Source: an uncultured Dyadobacter sp.
Lineage (GTDB): Bacteria; Bacteroidota; Bacteroidia; Cytophagales; Spirosomataceae
Reading direction: 5' to 3'
NCBI GenBank assembly: GCA_937880795.1
Contig: CALGRQ010000217.1
Location: forward strand, 1 to 10,435
DNA: 10,435 bases
Of the stretch, positions 1-7,577 are shown one piece after another. Below the pieces are notes generated by a model, which saw only the letters and a list, made by a program, of their open reading frames with translations, was not told where the DNA came from and ran no database searches. Each line of letters begins with the position of its first letter. The stretch's first letter is position 1. The position numbers and the translations under genes were made by a program.

Positions 1-34
1 AAAAAAAAGAGGCACAACCCAATGGCTGTGCCTC
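1..34 (-). terminator. Rho-independent terminator after the DUF937-OmpA gene
   Basis: An 8-bp perfect stem is formed by GAGGCACA (9-16) and TGTGCCTC (27-34), and it can extend inward by two more G-C pairs after one mismatch. Read on the minus strand, the hairpin is followed directly by eight T residues (A-run at 1-8). It starts 24 bases past the stop codon of the OmpA-like gene. This is the textbook layout of an intrinsic terminator, although the window edge may cut the T-run short. Confidence 0.9.
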
Positions 35-58
35 ATATACTAAACCATATAGGTCCTA

Positions 59-1324
59 TTATTTGGCTGAAACTCTTACAGCAATTCTGCGGTTTTGAGC
101 TCTACCCTCTTCTGTATCGTTGCTTGCAACAGGGTGCTCTTTACCATATCCCTCCGCATCAAGTCTTGAAGCATCTATTCCTTCTGATACAATAGCAGCT
201 TTCACAGAATTAGCTCTATCCTGAGACAATTTCAAGTTAAGTGCGGCATCACCTGTGTTATCAGTATATCCACCAATTTTCAAATTAACTTTTGGATATG
301 CTTTCAAAATTTCGGCTATGTTTTTGGTTTGTACCAAAGATTCGGAACTAAGCTTAGCGCTACCCGTTTCAAAATTGATACGGTCGAAGTTGAACCAGGT
401 CGTTTTGTCGACAGCAAGTTTCGAGGCTTCAATAAACGTCACAAGTTTGTTTTCTATACCAAACTCCGGAATATCCAATTCAATTCCATTAGGTAATTTA
501 CGCTTAAAGAAAGTACCCAGGGCGTCTAGTCCTGCTCCAATTTTACTCTGGGTAGAATCAACCATATCCGATACGGCAGCACCCGCAGAATCCAAAGTTG
601 CTTCAGTATTGTTAGCAATAGCTGAATCGTCTTTTTTGCAAGTTTTCATCGCCCAAATTAACGCGGCTGCTATAAGCGCTAGCAAAACCCACATTAACCA
701 TTTGGGTGAACCACTTTCCTTCTCTTCCACCACCGGTGGTGTATAGGTTTCTCTTCTTGGAGCCTCCGATCCTTTGAAATCACCCAAGTCAGCAAAATTC
801 AAAACATTGCCTAAGCCTCTTGGCAAAGCTGCTAAAACCGAATCTTTTTGCCCCATTAAAAGAGATGTTAGGCCGGATAGTCCCATACCTGATGACTTAA
901 CCTGATTTCCTAGCAAACTCAAAAGGAAAGGTGCAGCAAAGCCAAGCAAAGAAGTTGCAGAAGAGGTTTTAATTCCCGACTGAGATGAAACTGCTTCTGC
1001 AATATCATTGGTTTTATTTCCGAAGAGCGTTGGAAGAATTTTAGCGCCTAACGAAAATAAATCCGTTGATTGGGAGCTATTCCCAAGGATAGACGAAAGC
1101 CCATCCAAAATACCATTGTCATTATTTTCGCGAGCCAAATCAAGTATTTGGCCTGCGCCTGTTGTTGTGGAAGCTTTTTGCATGATTCCTCCCAGAATCG
1201 ATGGCAAAATACCACCTAGTGCCGACTGTACACCTGAAGAATTTTCACCTAATAAACCTGCAAGTTTTTCAACGTTTGGGCCGGTAATATAGGTTTTGGC
1301 AAGGTCTAAAATGTTTACGGACAT
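59..1324 (-). CDS. DUF937 - transmembrane - OmpA-family protein
   Basis: This 421-residue protein has three parts. Residues 1 to about 180 form a Gly/Leu/Ser-rich helical region of DUF937 type, with repeated LGGILPSILGG-like and LLGFAAPFLLSLLG-like segments. A short Pro/Glu-rich linker precedes one hydrophobic helix at about 209-226. Residues 308-421 are an OmpA C-terminal peptidoglycan-binding domain: FNFDRINFETGSAKL (311-325), GYTDNTGD (352-359), LSQDRANSV (366-374) and NRRIAV (411-416). The OmpA domain is known to bind meso-DAP peptidoglycan; the role of DUF937 is unknown. There is no N-terminal signal peptide, so the internal helix probably anchors the protein in the inner membrane with the OmpA domain in the periplasm. 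Charges around the helix do not clearly support that orientation. The ATG start at 1324 is the first in frame and has no Shine-Dalgarno motif. It is probably transcribed alone, since terminators lie on both sides. Envelope anchoring is an inference. Confidence 0.9.
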   Translation of the reverse strand: MSVNILDLAKTYITGPNVEKLAGLLGENSSGVQSALGGILPSILGGIMQKASTTTGAGQILDLARENNDNGILDGLSSILGNSSQSTDLFSLGAKILPTLFGNKTNDIAEAVSSQSGIKTSSATSLLGFAAPFLLSLLGNQVKSSGMGLSGLTSLLMGQKDSVLAALPRGLGNVLNFADLGDFKGSEAPRRETYTPPVVEEKESGSPKWLMWVLLALIAAALIWAMKTCKKDDSAIANNTEATLDSAGAAVSDMVDSTQSKIGAGLDALGTFFKRKLPNGIELDIPEFGIENKLVTFIEASKLAVDKTTWFNFDRINFETGSAKLSSESLVQTKNIAEILKAYPKVNLKIGGYTDNTGDAALNLKLSQDRANSVKAAIVSEGIDASRLDAEGYGKEHPVASNDTEEGRAQNRRIAVRVSAK

Positions 1325-1453
1325 AGTTCAAAAATAGTTTATATGTATAAAGCGTGAAAATTATTCTATTTGACGCAAACAATATTTAAAGTAACAAGTC
1401 CTGAGTAACTATATTCTATATATGTATAATTAAATTACCTGCATCAATAATAC

Positions 1454-1490
1454 AAAAAAAACCGAACAAGTTTAAAAAACTGTTCGGTTT
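1454..1490 (-). terminator. Rho-independent terminator after clpC
   Basis: A 10-bp perfect stem, AAACCGAACA (1459-1468) with TGTTCGGTTT (1481-1490), encloses a 12-base A-rich loop. On the minus strand the stem runs into a T-run (A-run at 1454-1461). It lies 38 bases downstream of the clpC stop and 130 bases before the OmpA-like gene, so it separates the two transcription units. T residues on the other side as well could give weak bidirectional activity, but no plus-strand gene is seen. Confidence 0.9.
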
Positions 1491-1528
1491 TAGTAATATT
1501 TATTATTTCTATTATACCAACAATGTGG

Positions 1529-4069
1529 TTAGTTCGCTAACTCCTCCTCTTTTTTACGAACCTTAATGATCAACTCCTCGCTGTTCTCCTCACGGTCAGC
1601 AACCAGGATATCTCCTTCTCTCAAATCTCCTTTCAGAATTTCTTCAGCCACAGGATCTTCAAGGTACTTCTGAATGGCTCGGTTCAACGGACGAGCACCA
1701 TATTGAGGATCATATCCTTTTTCAGATAGGAAATCCTTTGCAGCTAAGGTCAGTTCAATTTCATAACCCAGACCTTTCACACGGCTGAACAACTTACCAA
1801 GAGATATATCGATGATCTGATGCAAATCTTCTCTCTGAAGTGAATTGAAGACGATTACATCGTCCAATCTATTCAAGAATTCTGGTGAGAATGCCTTGCG
1901 CAAAGCACTTTGAATAGTGCCTTTCATGATATCATCAATATTTTCAGTTTTGGCTTTGGTAGAAAAACCTATTCCAGCTCCGAAATCCTTCAAGTCACGT
2001 GCTCCGATATTCGAAGTCATGATGATGATTGTATTTCTAAAATCAACGCGACGCCCCAAACCATCCGTTAGAATACCATCGTCCAATACCTGCAACAGAA
2101 TATTAAACACATCCGGATGCGCTTTTTCGATCTCGTCTAATAGCACAACACTATATGGCTTACGACGAATCTTTTCCGTAAGTTGACCACCTTCTTCATA
2201 TCCAACATATCCCGGAGGTGCTCCTACCAAACGAGATACACTGAATTTTTCCATATACTCACTCATGTCGATGCGAACAAGAGCATCTTCCTTATCAAAA
2301 AGATAAGTAGCCAACACCTTCGCCAACTCAGTTTTACCAACCCCGGTAGGTCCTAGGAAGATGAAAGAGCCAATCGGTTTCTTAGGATCTTTTAACCCTA
2401 CTCTTGTCCGCTGAATAGCCTTCACCAACTTTTCAATCGGAGGGTTCTGTCCAATGACTTTACCTTTAAGCTCGTCCGCCATCCCCAGCAACTTTTTACC
2501 TTCGTCCATAGAAACATTGGTAACTGGTATGCCCGTCATCATAGCCACAACATCGGCCACATTTTGCTCCGTTACGGTATAGCGTTTTAGCTTAGTTTCT
2601 TCTTCCCAAGCCAGCTTTGCTTTTTCAAGCTGATCGATCAATTTCTTTTCACGATCACGCAATTGAGCCGCTTCTTCGTACTTCTGGCTTTTTACGACAC
2701 GGTTCTTCTCCTGCTTGATATTTTCAATCTGCTCTTCCAAAGTAAGGATATCCTCAGGCACTGTGATATTGCTGATATGCACACGTGCACCCACTTCATC
2801 CATCACATCGATGGCTTTGTCTGGAAGGAACCTGTCAGTAATATAACGTTCCGAAAGTTTCACTGCCGTACTAATCGCCTCAGGCGTATAGTTTACATGG
2901 TGATGCTCTTCGTATTTATCCTTGATATTTTGAAGAATCTGGATTGTTTCCTCAATAGAGGTAGCATCTACCATTACCATCTGGAATCGACGTGCCAGTG
3001 CACCATCTTTCTCGATATACTGGCGATATTCGTCCAGGGTTGTTGCTCCAATACATTGGATTTCTCCACGAGACAAAGCCGGTTTGAACATATTGGATGC
3101 ATCCAAAGATCCAGAAGCGCCTCCAGCGCCAACGATTGTATGCAACTCATCTATGAACAAAATAACGTCAGGAGACTTTTCCAACTCGTTCATTACCGCT
3201 TTCATCCTTTCTTCAAACTGCCCGCGATATTTGGTCCCAGCTACCAAAGAAGCCAGATCCAACGTTACCACACGCTTTCCGAAAAGTACTCGGGAAACCT
3301 TTTTCTGAACAATACGTAAGGCAAGTCCTTCGGCTATGGCTGTTTTACCAACACCCGGCTCACCAATCAAAATTGGATTATTCTTTTTACGGCGACTCAA
3401 AATTTGAGCTACACGCTCGATTTCCTTTTCCCGTCCTACAATGGGGTCAAGTTTTCCAACTTCCGCCATTTTAGTAAGATCGCGACCAAAGTTGTCCAAT
3501 ACAGGCGTGCGGGATTTCTCCCCTCCTTTTGATTCTTTACCAGACGCTGAGCCACTTCCACCACCAAACATTCCGCCTCTTGCTTCATCGTCTCCGTCTT
3601 CGGTTTCAGGCCCCATGTGAGGCCTTGTGCCTGATGATTGATATTCCAGCATTTCTTTAATGACTTCGTAGTTAACATTAAATTTATGTAAGATCTGGGT
3701 ACCTACATTATCTTCATCGCGTAGTATCGATAAAAGTAAATGTTCTGTTCCAATTAGTGGACTCTTGAAGATTTTGGCTTCAAGGTAGGTAATTTTAAGT
3801 ACCTTCTCCGACTGACGGGTCAAAGGGATATTCTGCAAATTTTTAACATTATTCGTTGCAGCACCTTTGGTTGCCTGCTCAATGGTTTGTCGTACATCGT
3901 CGAGCGAAACCCCTAATTTTTTCAACAGACCAATTGCAACACCATCTCCTTCACGAATCATACCCAATAATAGGTGCTCAGCACCAATGTAATCATGTCC
4001 AAGTCTCAAGGCTTCCTCGCGACTTAGAGAGATTACCTCTTTCACTCTATTCGAAAATTTTGCTTCCAT
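1529..4069 (-). CDS. clpC: ATP-dependent Clp protease ATP-binding subunit ClpC
   Basis: An 846-residue class I Hsp100 AAA+ unfoldase that feeds substrates to the ClpP peptidase in the cytoplasm. Two Clp_N repeats occupy about 1-145, followed by an acidic, Gly/Ser-rich linker (about 153-187). D1 carries Walker A GEPGVGKT (236-243) and Walker B ILFIDE (303-308). A UVR-type coiled segment in the middle domain (about 446-483, KYEEAAQLRDREKKL) distinguishes ClpC from ClpA and ClpB. D2 carries Walker A GPTGVGKT (573-580), Walker B VVLLDE (641-646) and an IGF tripeptide (700-702) in the position of the ClpP-docking loop. Both ATPase sites look intact and the length is normal for Bacteroidota ClpC. 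The ATG at 4069 begins the typical MEAKFSNRVKEVI N-terminus. No clpP or McsA/McsB gene lies next to it, so ClpP must be encoded elsewhere. The 64-base leader contains two small inverted repeats that could be regulatory. Confidence 0.98.
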   Translation of the reverse strand: MEAKFSNRVKEVISLSREEALRLGHDYIGAEHLLLGMIREGDGVAIGLLKKLGVSLDDVRQTIEQATKGAATNNVKNLQNIPLTRQSEKVLKITYLEAKIFKSPLIGTEHLLLSILRDEDNVGTQILHKFNVNYEVIKEMLEYQSSGTRPHMGPETEDGDDEARGGMFGGGSGSASGKESKGGEKSRTPVLDNFGRDLTKMAEVGKLDPIVGREKEIERVAQILSRRKKNNPILIGEPGVGKTAIAEGLALRIVQKKVSRVLFGKRVVTLDLASLVAGTKYRGQFEERMKAVMNELEKSPDVILFIDELHTIVGAGGASGSLDASNMFKPALSRGEIQCIGATTLDEYRQYIEKDGALARRFQMVMVDATSIEETIQILQNIKDKYEEHHHVNYTPEAISTAVKLSERYITDRFLPDKAIDVMDEVGARVHISNITVPEDILTLEEQIENIKQEKNRVVKSQKYEEAAQLRDREKKLIDQLEKAKLAWEEETKLKRYTVTEQNVADVVAMMTGIPVTNVSMDEGKKLLGMADELKGKVIGQNPPIEKLVKAIQRTRVGLKDPKKPIGSFIFLGPTGVGKTELAKVLATYLFDKEDALVRIDMSEYMEKFSVSRLVGAPPGYVGYEEGGQLTEKIRRKPYSVVLLDEIEKAHPDVFNILLQVLDDGILTDGLGRRVDFRNTIIIMTSNIGARDLKDFGAGIGFSTKAKTENIDDIMKGTIQSALRKAFSPEFLNRLDDVIVFNSLQREDLHQIIDISLGKLFSRVKGLGYEIELTLAAKDFLSEKGYDPQYGARPLNRAIQKYLEDPVAEEILKGDLREGDILVADREENSEELIIKVRKKEEELAN

Positions 4070-4086
4070 TATGCAGCAATAAAAGT

Positions 4087-4124
4087 GTTTACTATTCTAA
4101 ACGCCACCCGAACAATGTTTGTTC
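4087..4124. repeat. Two inverted repeats in the clpC leader
   Basis: The 64 bases between wbqC and clpC hold two short dyads. GAACAA (4110-4115) and TTGTTC (4119-4124) are separated by three bases, and GTTTA (4087-4091) and TAAAC (4098-4102) by six. Neither is followed by a T-run in the clpC direction, so they do not look like a terminator of wbqC. They are not the CIRCE element (TTAGCACTC-N9-GAGTGCTAA). A protein operator or structured 5' leader is possible, but dyads this short also arise by chance in AT-rich DNA. Confidence 0.35.
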
Positions 4125-4133
4125 AAAACGGTA

Positions 4134-4790
4134 TTATTGAAATTGGCGAGATTTTAACAAGACGCTCCTAGCTTCGGGCCCCATGTTAAAGATCAAATCA
4201 ACAATACTTAAATTACTCACAAAATCATTCCCGAAGGTCTGATAATACGGTTCAGGCTTATAATATTTATAAATTCCTTGGTTTTTTTTATTATTTAGCT
4301 GAGAAACCTCATCTACAACGCCCAATGAGCCATTTTCGTCACCTGACAAAATGTACGTAACCTTATTTTTTATTCCAACCAATCTAAGACATATTGTCAA
4401 TAAATCATAATTCAAATCCACCAAATAAGTATATTTTTTTTCAAAAACACCTTTTAATTCAGGTGCATAGTACTCATAAAATGGAGATTTTCCGTATGCC
4501 GACTGGAAACACCCCAAGTGCCGCCGTATCCAGTCCTGACTATAATCAACTTTAACATCACGAGTTAAACCGTTATTGGCGATCACCACCGGAACAGTCA
4601 GAGTATCCACTTTATTAGCCGTCAATACATTGCATCTGTTCCTATAGGTTTGTTTTACATAACGTTCATTGACATCAATCCAAACATGATCATAGTGTAA
4701 AATACAGGCAAAATAATCAAGACAAGGGAGATACTGTAGTTCAAGTTTAGCCTCTCGGCCGGATATAGGATTCACAATTGGTTGAGACAC
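4134..4790 (-). CDS. WbqC family protein
   Basis: A 218-residue protein resembling the WbqC-like family (named after a gene of an O-antigen cluster; biochemical role not settled). Recognisable pieces are ELQYLPCLDYFACI near the N-terminus (17-30), an NERYVKQTYRNRCNV segment (41-55) typical of the family, and the C-terminal PYYQTFGNDFVSNLSIVDLIFNMGPEA (split at 181-193 and 194-207). No signal peptide or membrane helix is evident, so it is probably cytoplasmic. The start is taken as GTG at 4790; an in-frame TAG lies 18 bases further upstream and the only other nearby candidate is GTG at residue 6, so no ATG start is available. It lies 75 bases downstream of tsaC and 64 bases upstream of clpC. 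Its position near a glycosyltransferase fits a cell-surface glycan link, but that is inference. Confidence 0.85.
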   Translation of the reverse strand: MSQPIVNPISGREAKLELQYLPCLDYFACILHYDHVWIDVNERYVKQTYRNRCNVLTANKVDTLTVPVVIANNGLTRDVKVDYSQDWIRRHLGCFQSAYGKSPFYEYYAPELKGVFEKKYTYLVDLNYDLLTICLRLVGIKNKVTYILSGDENGSLGVVDEVSQLNNKKNQGIYKYYKPEPYYQTFGNDFVSNLSIVDLIFNMGPEARSVLLKSRQFQ

Positions 4791-4865
4791 ACTAATACGA
4801 GAAATCTAAGGTTTTATTTAAATACCTTATACTATTTTCAAATGATTTTACTTCTATACAACGAA

Positions 4866-5492
4866 TTAGAGAAATAGACTAGTATCTCCCAAACCCTCTC
4901 TGACAATTTCAATTTCTTCGCCAGTAGCACGTACCACGGTTGATCCAATATTTCCTCCATAGCCACCATCAATGATGATATCAACCTGGTGCTGAAATTT
5001 CTCAAAAATGAGTTCTGGGTCGGTCGAATACTCAATCACCTCATCATCATCTTTAATGGAAGTTGTAACAATGGGGTTGCCTAGTTCTTTTACCATATAC
5101 CTGGGAATCAGATTGTCTGGTACACGGATACCTACCGTTTTTTTATTGGTATTCAACAACTTCGGAACTTTGCTATTGGCATCCAATATAAAGGTATAGG
5201 GACCAGGAAGCACTTTTTTCATAATCTTAAACGCGCCATTCCCCACTCTGGCATAATCAGCAATATGGCTAAGATCATAGCAAATGAAAGAGAAGTCATT
5301 CTTTTGCGGTTTGATCCCCTTTATACGCGCTATTTTTTCAACGGCCCGCGAATTGAAGATGTCACAACCTAATCCATAGACGGTATCCGTTGGATAAATC
5401 ACCAATCCTCCGTCACGAAGGCACTCTACGACCTGACGAATCCGTCGTTCATCAGGGTTTTCTGGATATATTCTTATAAAATCAGCCGGCAT
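4866..5492 (-). CDS. L-threonylcarbamoyladenylate synthase (TsaC/Sua5/YrdC type)
   Basis: This 208-residue YrdC-domain enzyme makes threonylcarbamoyl-AMP from threonine, bicarbonate and ATP, the first step of t6A37 modification of ANN-decoding tRNAs; TsaB, TsaD and TsaE complete the pathway. Family motifs are YPTDTVYGLGCD (33-44), the ARIKGIKPQ segment (55-63), LPGPYTFIL (95-103), GIRVPDN (121-127), the VTTSI strand (142-146) and STVV (184-187) near the C-terminus. It consists of the YrdC domain only and lacks the extra C-terminal Sua5 domain, so it is the short TsaC-like form. The ATG at 5492 is followed by a natural N-terminus. It starts 17 bases after the glycosyltransferase stop codon, so the two are probably co-transcribed. 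Family assignment is firm; the precise symbol (tsaC, ywlC, sua5) is a matter of naming. Confidence 0.95.
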   Translation of the reverse strand: MPADFIRIYPENPDERRIRQVVECLRDGGLVIYPTDTVYGLGCDIFNSRAVEKIARIKGIKPQKNDFSFICYDLSHIADYARVGNGAFKIMKKVLPGPYTFILDANSKVPKLLNTNKKTVGIRVPDNLIPRYMVKELGNPIVTTSIKDDDEVIEYSTDPELIFEKFQHQVDIIIDGGYGGNIGSTVVRATGEEIEIVREGLGDTSLFL

Positions 5493-5509
5493 GTCGAAAA
5501 TTAGCTTTT

Positions 5510-6517
5510 TTAATTAACAATATCAAAAGCCAAATCCTTCCTTCCCCGGTAAATTCTATTAATAGTTTGCAAATAAAATCGATATATCAAATTTAAAGGA
5601 ACATGCCATTTGCACATTAAAACAATGATTTCTGTCCTCCATCCAGGATTTTCAATATAGTTTAACAATTTCCTGAATTGCTCAGCTAATTCAAATTCCT
5701 GCGCATACAGGCACTTTCGGATAAAACTCCGAATTCGCTTTGCCAATATTTCAAACTCCTCCTGATCCCGGTTCAAGTCGTAGGCCTTGTTACAAACCTT
5801 ATAACAAGCATCCAATATACCACTCCCCTTTTTGTAGACGAGTGTACGTAAAGAATCGGGTGTGTTCCGCTTCAAAGTAAGTACCTCATCCACATACAGA
5901 TATTTATACTTTACAGAAGAGCGGACCCAAAAATCAAAATCCTCAAAATGCAACGTTTCGTCGTATCCACCCAGAAGGAGCATTATTTCTGTACGCATCA
6001 TCATGGTTGGCGTACAAATAAAATACCTTTCCAATATCTTTTTATATACATCACCTGTAGGAACCTTCCCGACTGCTTTACCATCTTTACCTACATGGTA
6101 ATGGTATCGTAATGGCGTTCCATCCACATCAATGTATTGCGCATTTGAAAAAACAACAGCTGTGTCCTGAGAGGCTGACTCAAATGCCTTCACTTGCCTT
6201 TTTATCCGACCCGGCAGGAATACATCATCTCCGGACAAATCAATCACATACTTTCCCTTGGCCAGAGCCAGTCCTTGATTGAATGCCTTACAAAGACCTT
6301 TATTGAAAATATTTTTAATCAATTGAAAACCAGGATAATTAACCTGAATACGCTCTATTACTCCAAGCGTATCGTCCGTACTCGCATTATCAATTACAAT
6401 AAGTTGAATGTTAGAATATTCCTGCGCAAAAACAGATTCAATACTCTGCCTTACAAAGTTTTGATGATTGAATGCAGTAAGAATCACAGTCACCAACGGT
6501 TGTCTACAATCTTCCAT
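5510..6517 (-). CDS. Family 2 glycosyltransferase (GT-A fold)
   Basis: A 335-residue enzyme counted from the ATG at 6517; a TTG three codons upstream (6526) is possible but less likely. The N-terminus is a standard GT2 nucleotide-sugar fold: PLVTVILTAFNHQNFV (7-22), VIDNASTDDT (41-50), NKGLCKAFNQGLALAKGKY (72-90) and an SGDD variant of the metal-binding DxD motif (95-98), followed by LPGRIKRQV. A GGYDE-LHFEDFDFWVR segment (183-199) holds the acidic pair typical of the acceptor/base region. The last 120 residues are basic and helical, with no obvious membrane span. It would transfer a sugar from a nucleotide donor to a surface polysaccharide or lipid acceptor on the cytoplasmic face; donor and acceptor cannot be told. 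It is preceded by about 119 non-coding bases after yihY and followed at 17 bases by tsaC. It is a lone glycosyltransferase, not part of a visible polysaccharide cluster. Confidence 0.92.
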   Translation of the reverse strand: MEDCRQPLVTVILTAFNHQNFVRQSIESVFAQEYSNIQLIVIDNASTDDTLGVIERIQVNYPGFQLIKNIFNKGLCKAFNQGLALAKGKYVIDLSGDDVFLPGRIKRQVKAFESASQDTAVVFSNAQYIDVDGTPLRYHYHVGKDGKAVGKVPTGDVYKKILERYFICTPTMMMRTEIMLLLGGYDETLHFEDFDFWVRSSVKYKYLYVDEVLTLKRNTPDSLRTLVYKKGSGILDACYKVCNKAYDLNRDQEEFEILAKRIRSFIRKCLYAQEFELAEQFRKLLNYIENPGWRTEIIVLMCKWHVPLNLIYRFYLQTINRIYRGRKDLAFDIVN

Positions 6518-6636
6518 GGTTATCAAGAAGCCAATAACTTGCCAGAATGCTGATATATACGAGAGTTACAACCCAAAGTCACAAATTTTGGGCATATACA
6601 CACAGATAGGAATAGATACTTATTATTCGGTAAAAA

Positions 6637-7560
6637 TCAGGCAGTTTTACTCCGCGCCAAACGCCTGGCGCGGTCGATACTGGCATTAATCTCAAAGCCA
6701 AGAATGATCAAAAAGGCAAGCAAATAATACCAGATCATCAGGGCGATCATGGTTCCAATGGAGCCATATAACTTATTGTAAGAGCTAAACTTTGAAAGGT
6801 AAAATGAGAATCCATAAGTAGCAGCCAATATCAATATAGACGCCACCATAGATCCTGAGTTGATAAAGGTATAACGTTTACCATGACTTGGCGCGAAACG
6901 ATAAATAATAGACAACGCCAACATCATGGCCCCAAAACTAGTCAGATACCGGGTAATATTCAGCGAGTAAATAATCCAATCGTCCTGTACAATATGCCAG
7001 TCGCTAATGAGAGCCATAGCTGCATCTCCAACGATCAAAAGTAATACCGCCAAGAACAAAACAATGATAAGCAGGAAGGTTAGCAACAGGGCTACGATGC
7101 GGGTTTGTAGAAAACCCCTTATTTTTTCATCCTCAAAAACCATATCAAAGGATTGCATAAGAGACATCATTCCATTGGTACAGGCCATCATGGTAAAAAT
7201 AAAACCAAAGGATAAAATGTCTCTTCTCGGCCGGCTCAAAATGTCCGTGATGGTTTGATTGGCTTAGGTATAAATGCCGTGAGGCATTACTTCACGCAGC
7301 ATAAGCATGATCTCTTTGTCAAGATCCTTAATCGGTATATACGGAATGAGGGTAAAAAGGAAAATGATGGCAGGAAAAGATGCCAATGTTAAGCTATAAG
7401 CAACTGCCGAAGCTCTTTGATCAATATCAAACTTTCGGTTGTTATTAATTACATTGAGAATGATGTCATAAACCGACACAGTCCCCCTAAAAAGCGTATT
7501 CTTTTTTAACCACGAAACCAGTCGCTTGATTTGCCGGTTGCTCAACAGTGTTTCAAGCAT
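6637..7560 (-). pseudogene. YihY/virulence factor BrkB family membrane protein, interrupted by an in-frame stop
   Basis: The reading frame from ATG 7560 to the stop at 6637 spans 308 codons, the normal size for this family, but codon 99 is TAA (7264-7266). The first part (98 residues) contains the BrkB signature RASAVAYSLTLASFPAIIFLF (begins at residue 49) with the first membrane helix. Downstream of the stop the same frame continues without any shift, with about five more membrane helices and family features such as SRPRRDILSFGF, NGMMSLMQSF, ASILILAATYGF and MIALMIWYYLLAFLIILGFEINAS-type segments. Only one base change (for example from GAA, CAA or AAA) separates it from an intact gene. It may be a recent nonsense mutation, a sequencing error, or a readthrough or reinitiation case (TTG at 7239 lies nine codons past the stop). 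YihY proteins are inner-membrane proteins of unclear function; the old RNase BN name was a misassignment. It starts 17 bases after the thioesterase stop. Confidence 0.88.
7264..7266 (-). other. Premature in-frame TAA inside yihY
   Basis: On the minus strand the codons read CAC GGC ATT TAT ACC TAA GCC AAT CAA ACC, giving HGIYT-stop-ANQT. The reading frame is the same before and after, and the protein sequence on both sides fits one continuous YihY protein. No SECIS-like or pyrrolysine context is expected for TAA. Confidence 0.9.
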
Positions 7561-7577
7561 AGCTTATCCTGATTTAC

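Noticed and set aside
255..746. 163-codon open frame on the plus strand opposite the OmpA-like gene
   Set aside because: Antisense to a clear coding gene, with no family resemblance and no promoter; a shadow frame.
1329..1336. TATTTTTG match to the TAnnTTTG -7 element just before the OmpA-like gene
   Set aside because: It ends only four bases before the ATG and has no TTG at the right distance upstream; probably AT-rich chance.
2663..3319. 218-codon open frame on the plus strand opposite clpC
   Set aside because: It lies wholly antisense to a highly conserved ClpC region and its translation is Cys/His/Phe-rich with no recognisable domain; a composition shadow.
4815..4824. Palindrome TATTTAAATA in the tsaC-wbqC spacer
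   Set aside because: Pure A/T palindrome of ten bases in AT-rich spacer DNA, with no T-tail or promoter context.
6524..6526. TTG at 6526 as start of the glycosyltransferase
   Set aside because: An ATG three codons downstream (6517) gives a normal GT2 N-terminus, and no ribosome-binding signal favours the TTG.
6572..6592. Inverted repeat CCCAAA-N9-TTTGGG between yihY and the glycosyltransferase, considered as a yihY terminator
   Set aside because: Short stem with a nine-base loop and no T-run following it on the minus strand; not a convincing terminator.
6637..7239. Second part of yihY as an independent gene starting at TTG 7239
   Set aside because: The frame and sequence continue directly from the first part; starting here would lack the conserved BrkB N-terminal helix, so one broken gene is the better reading.
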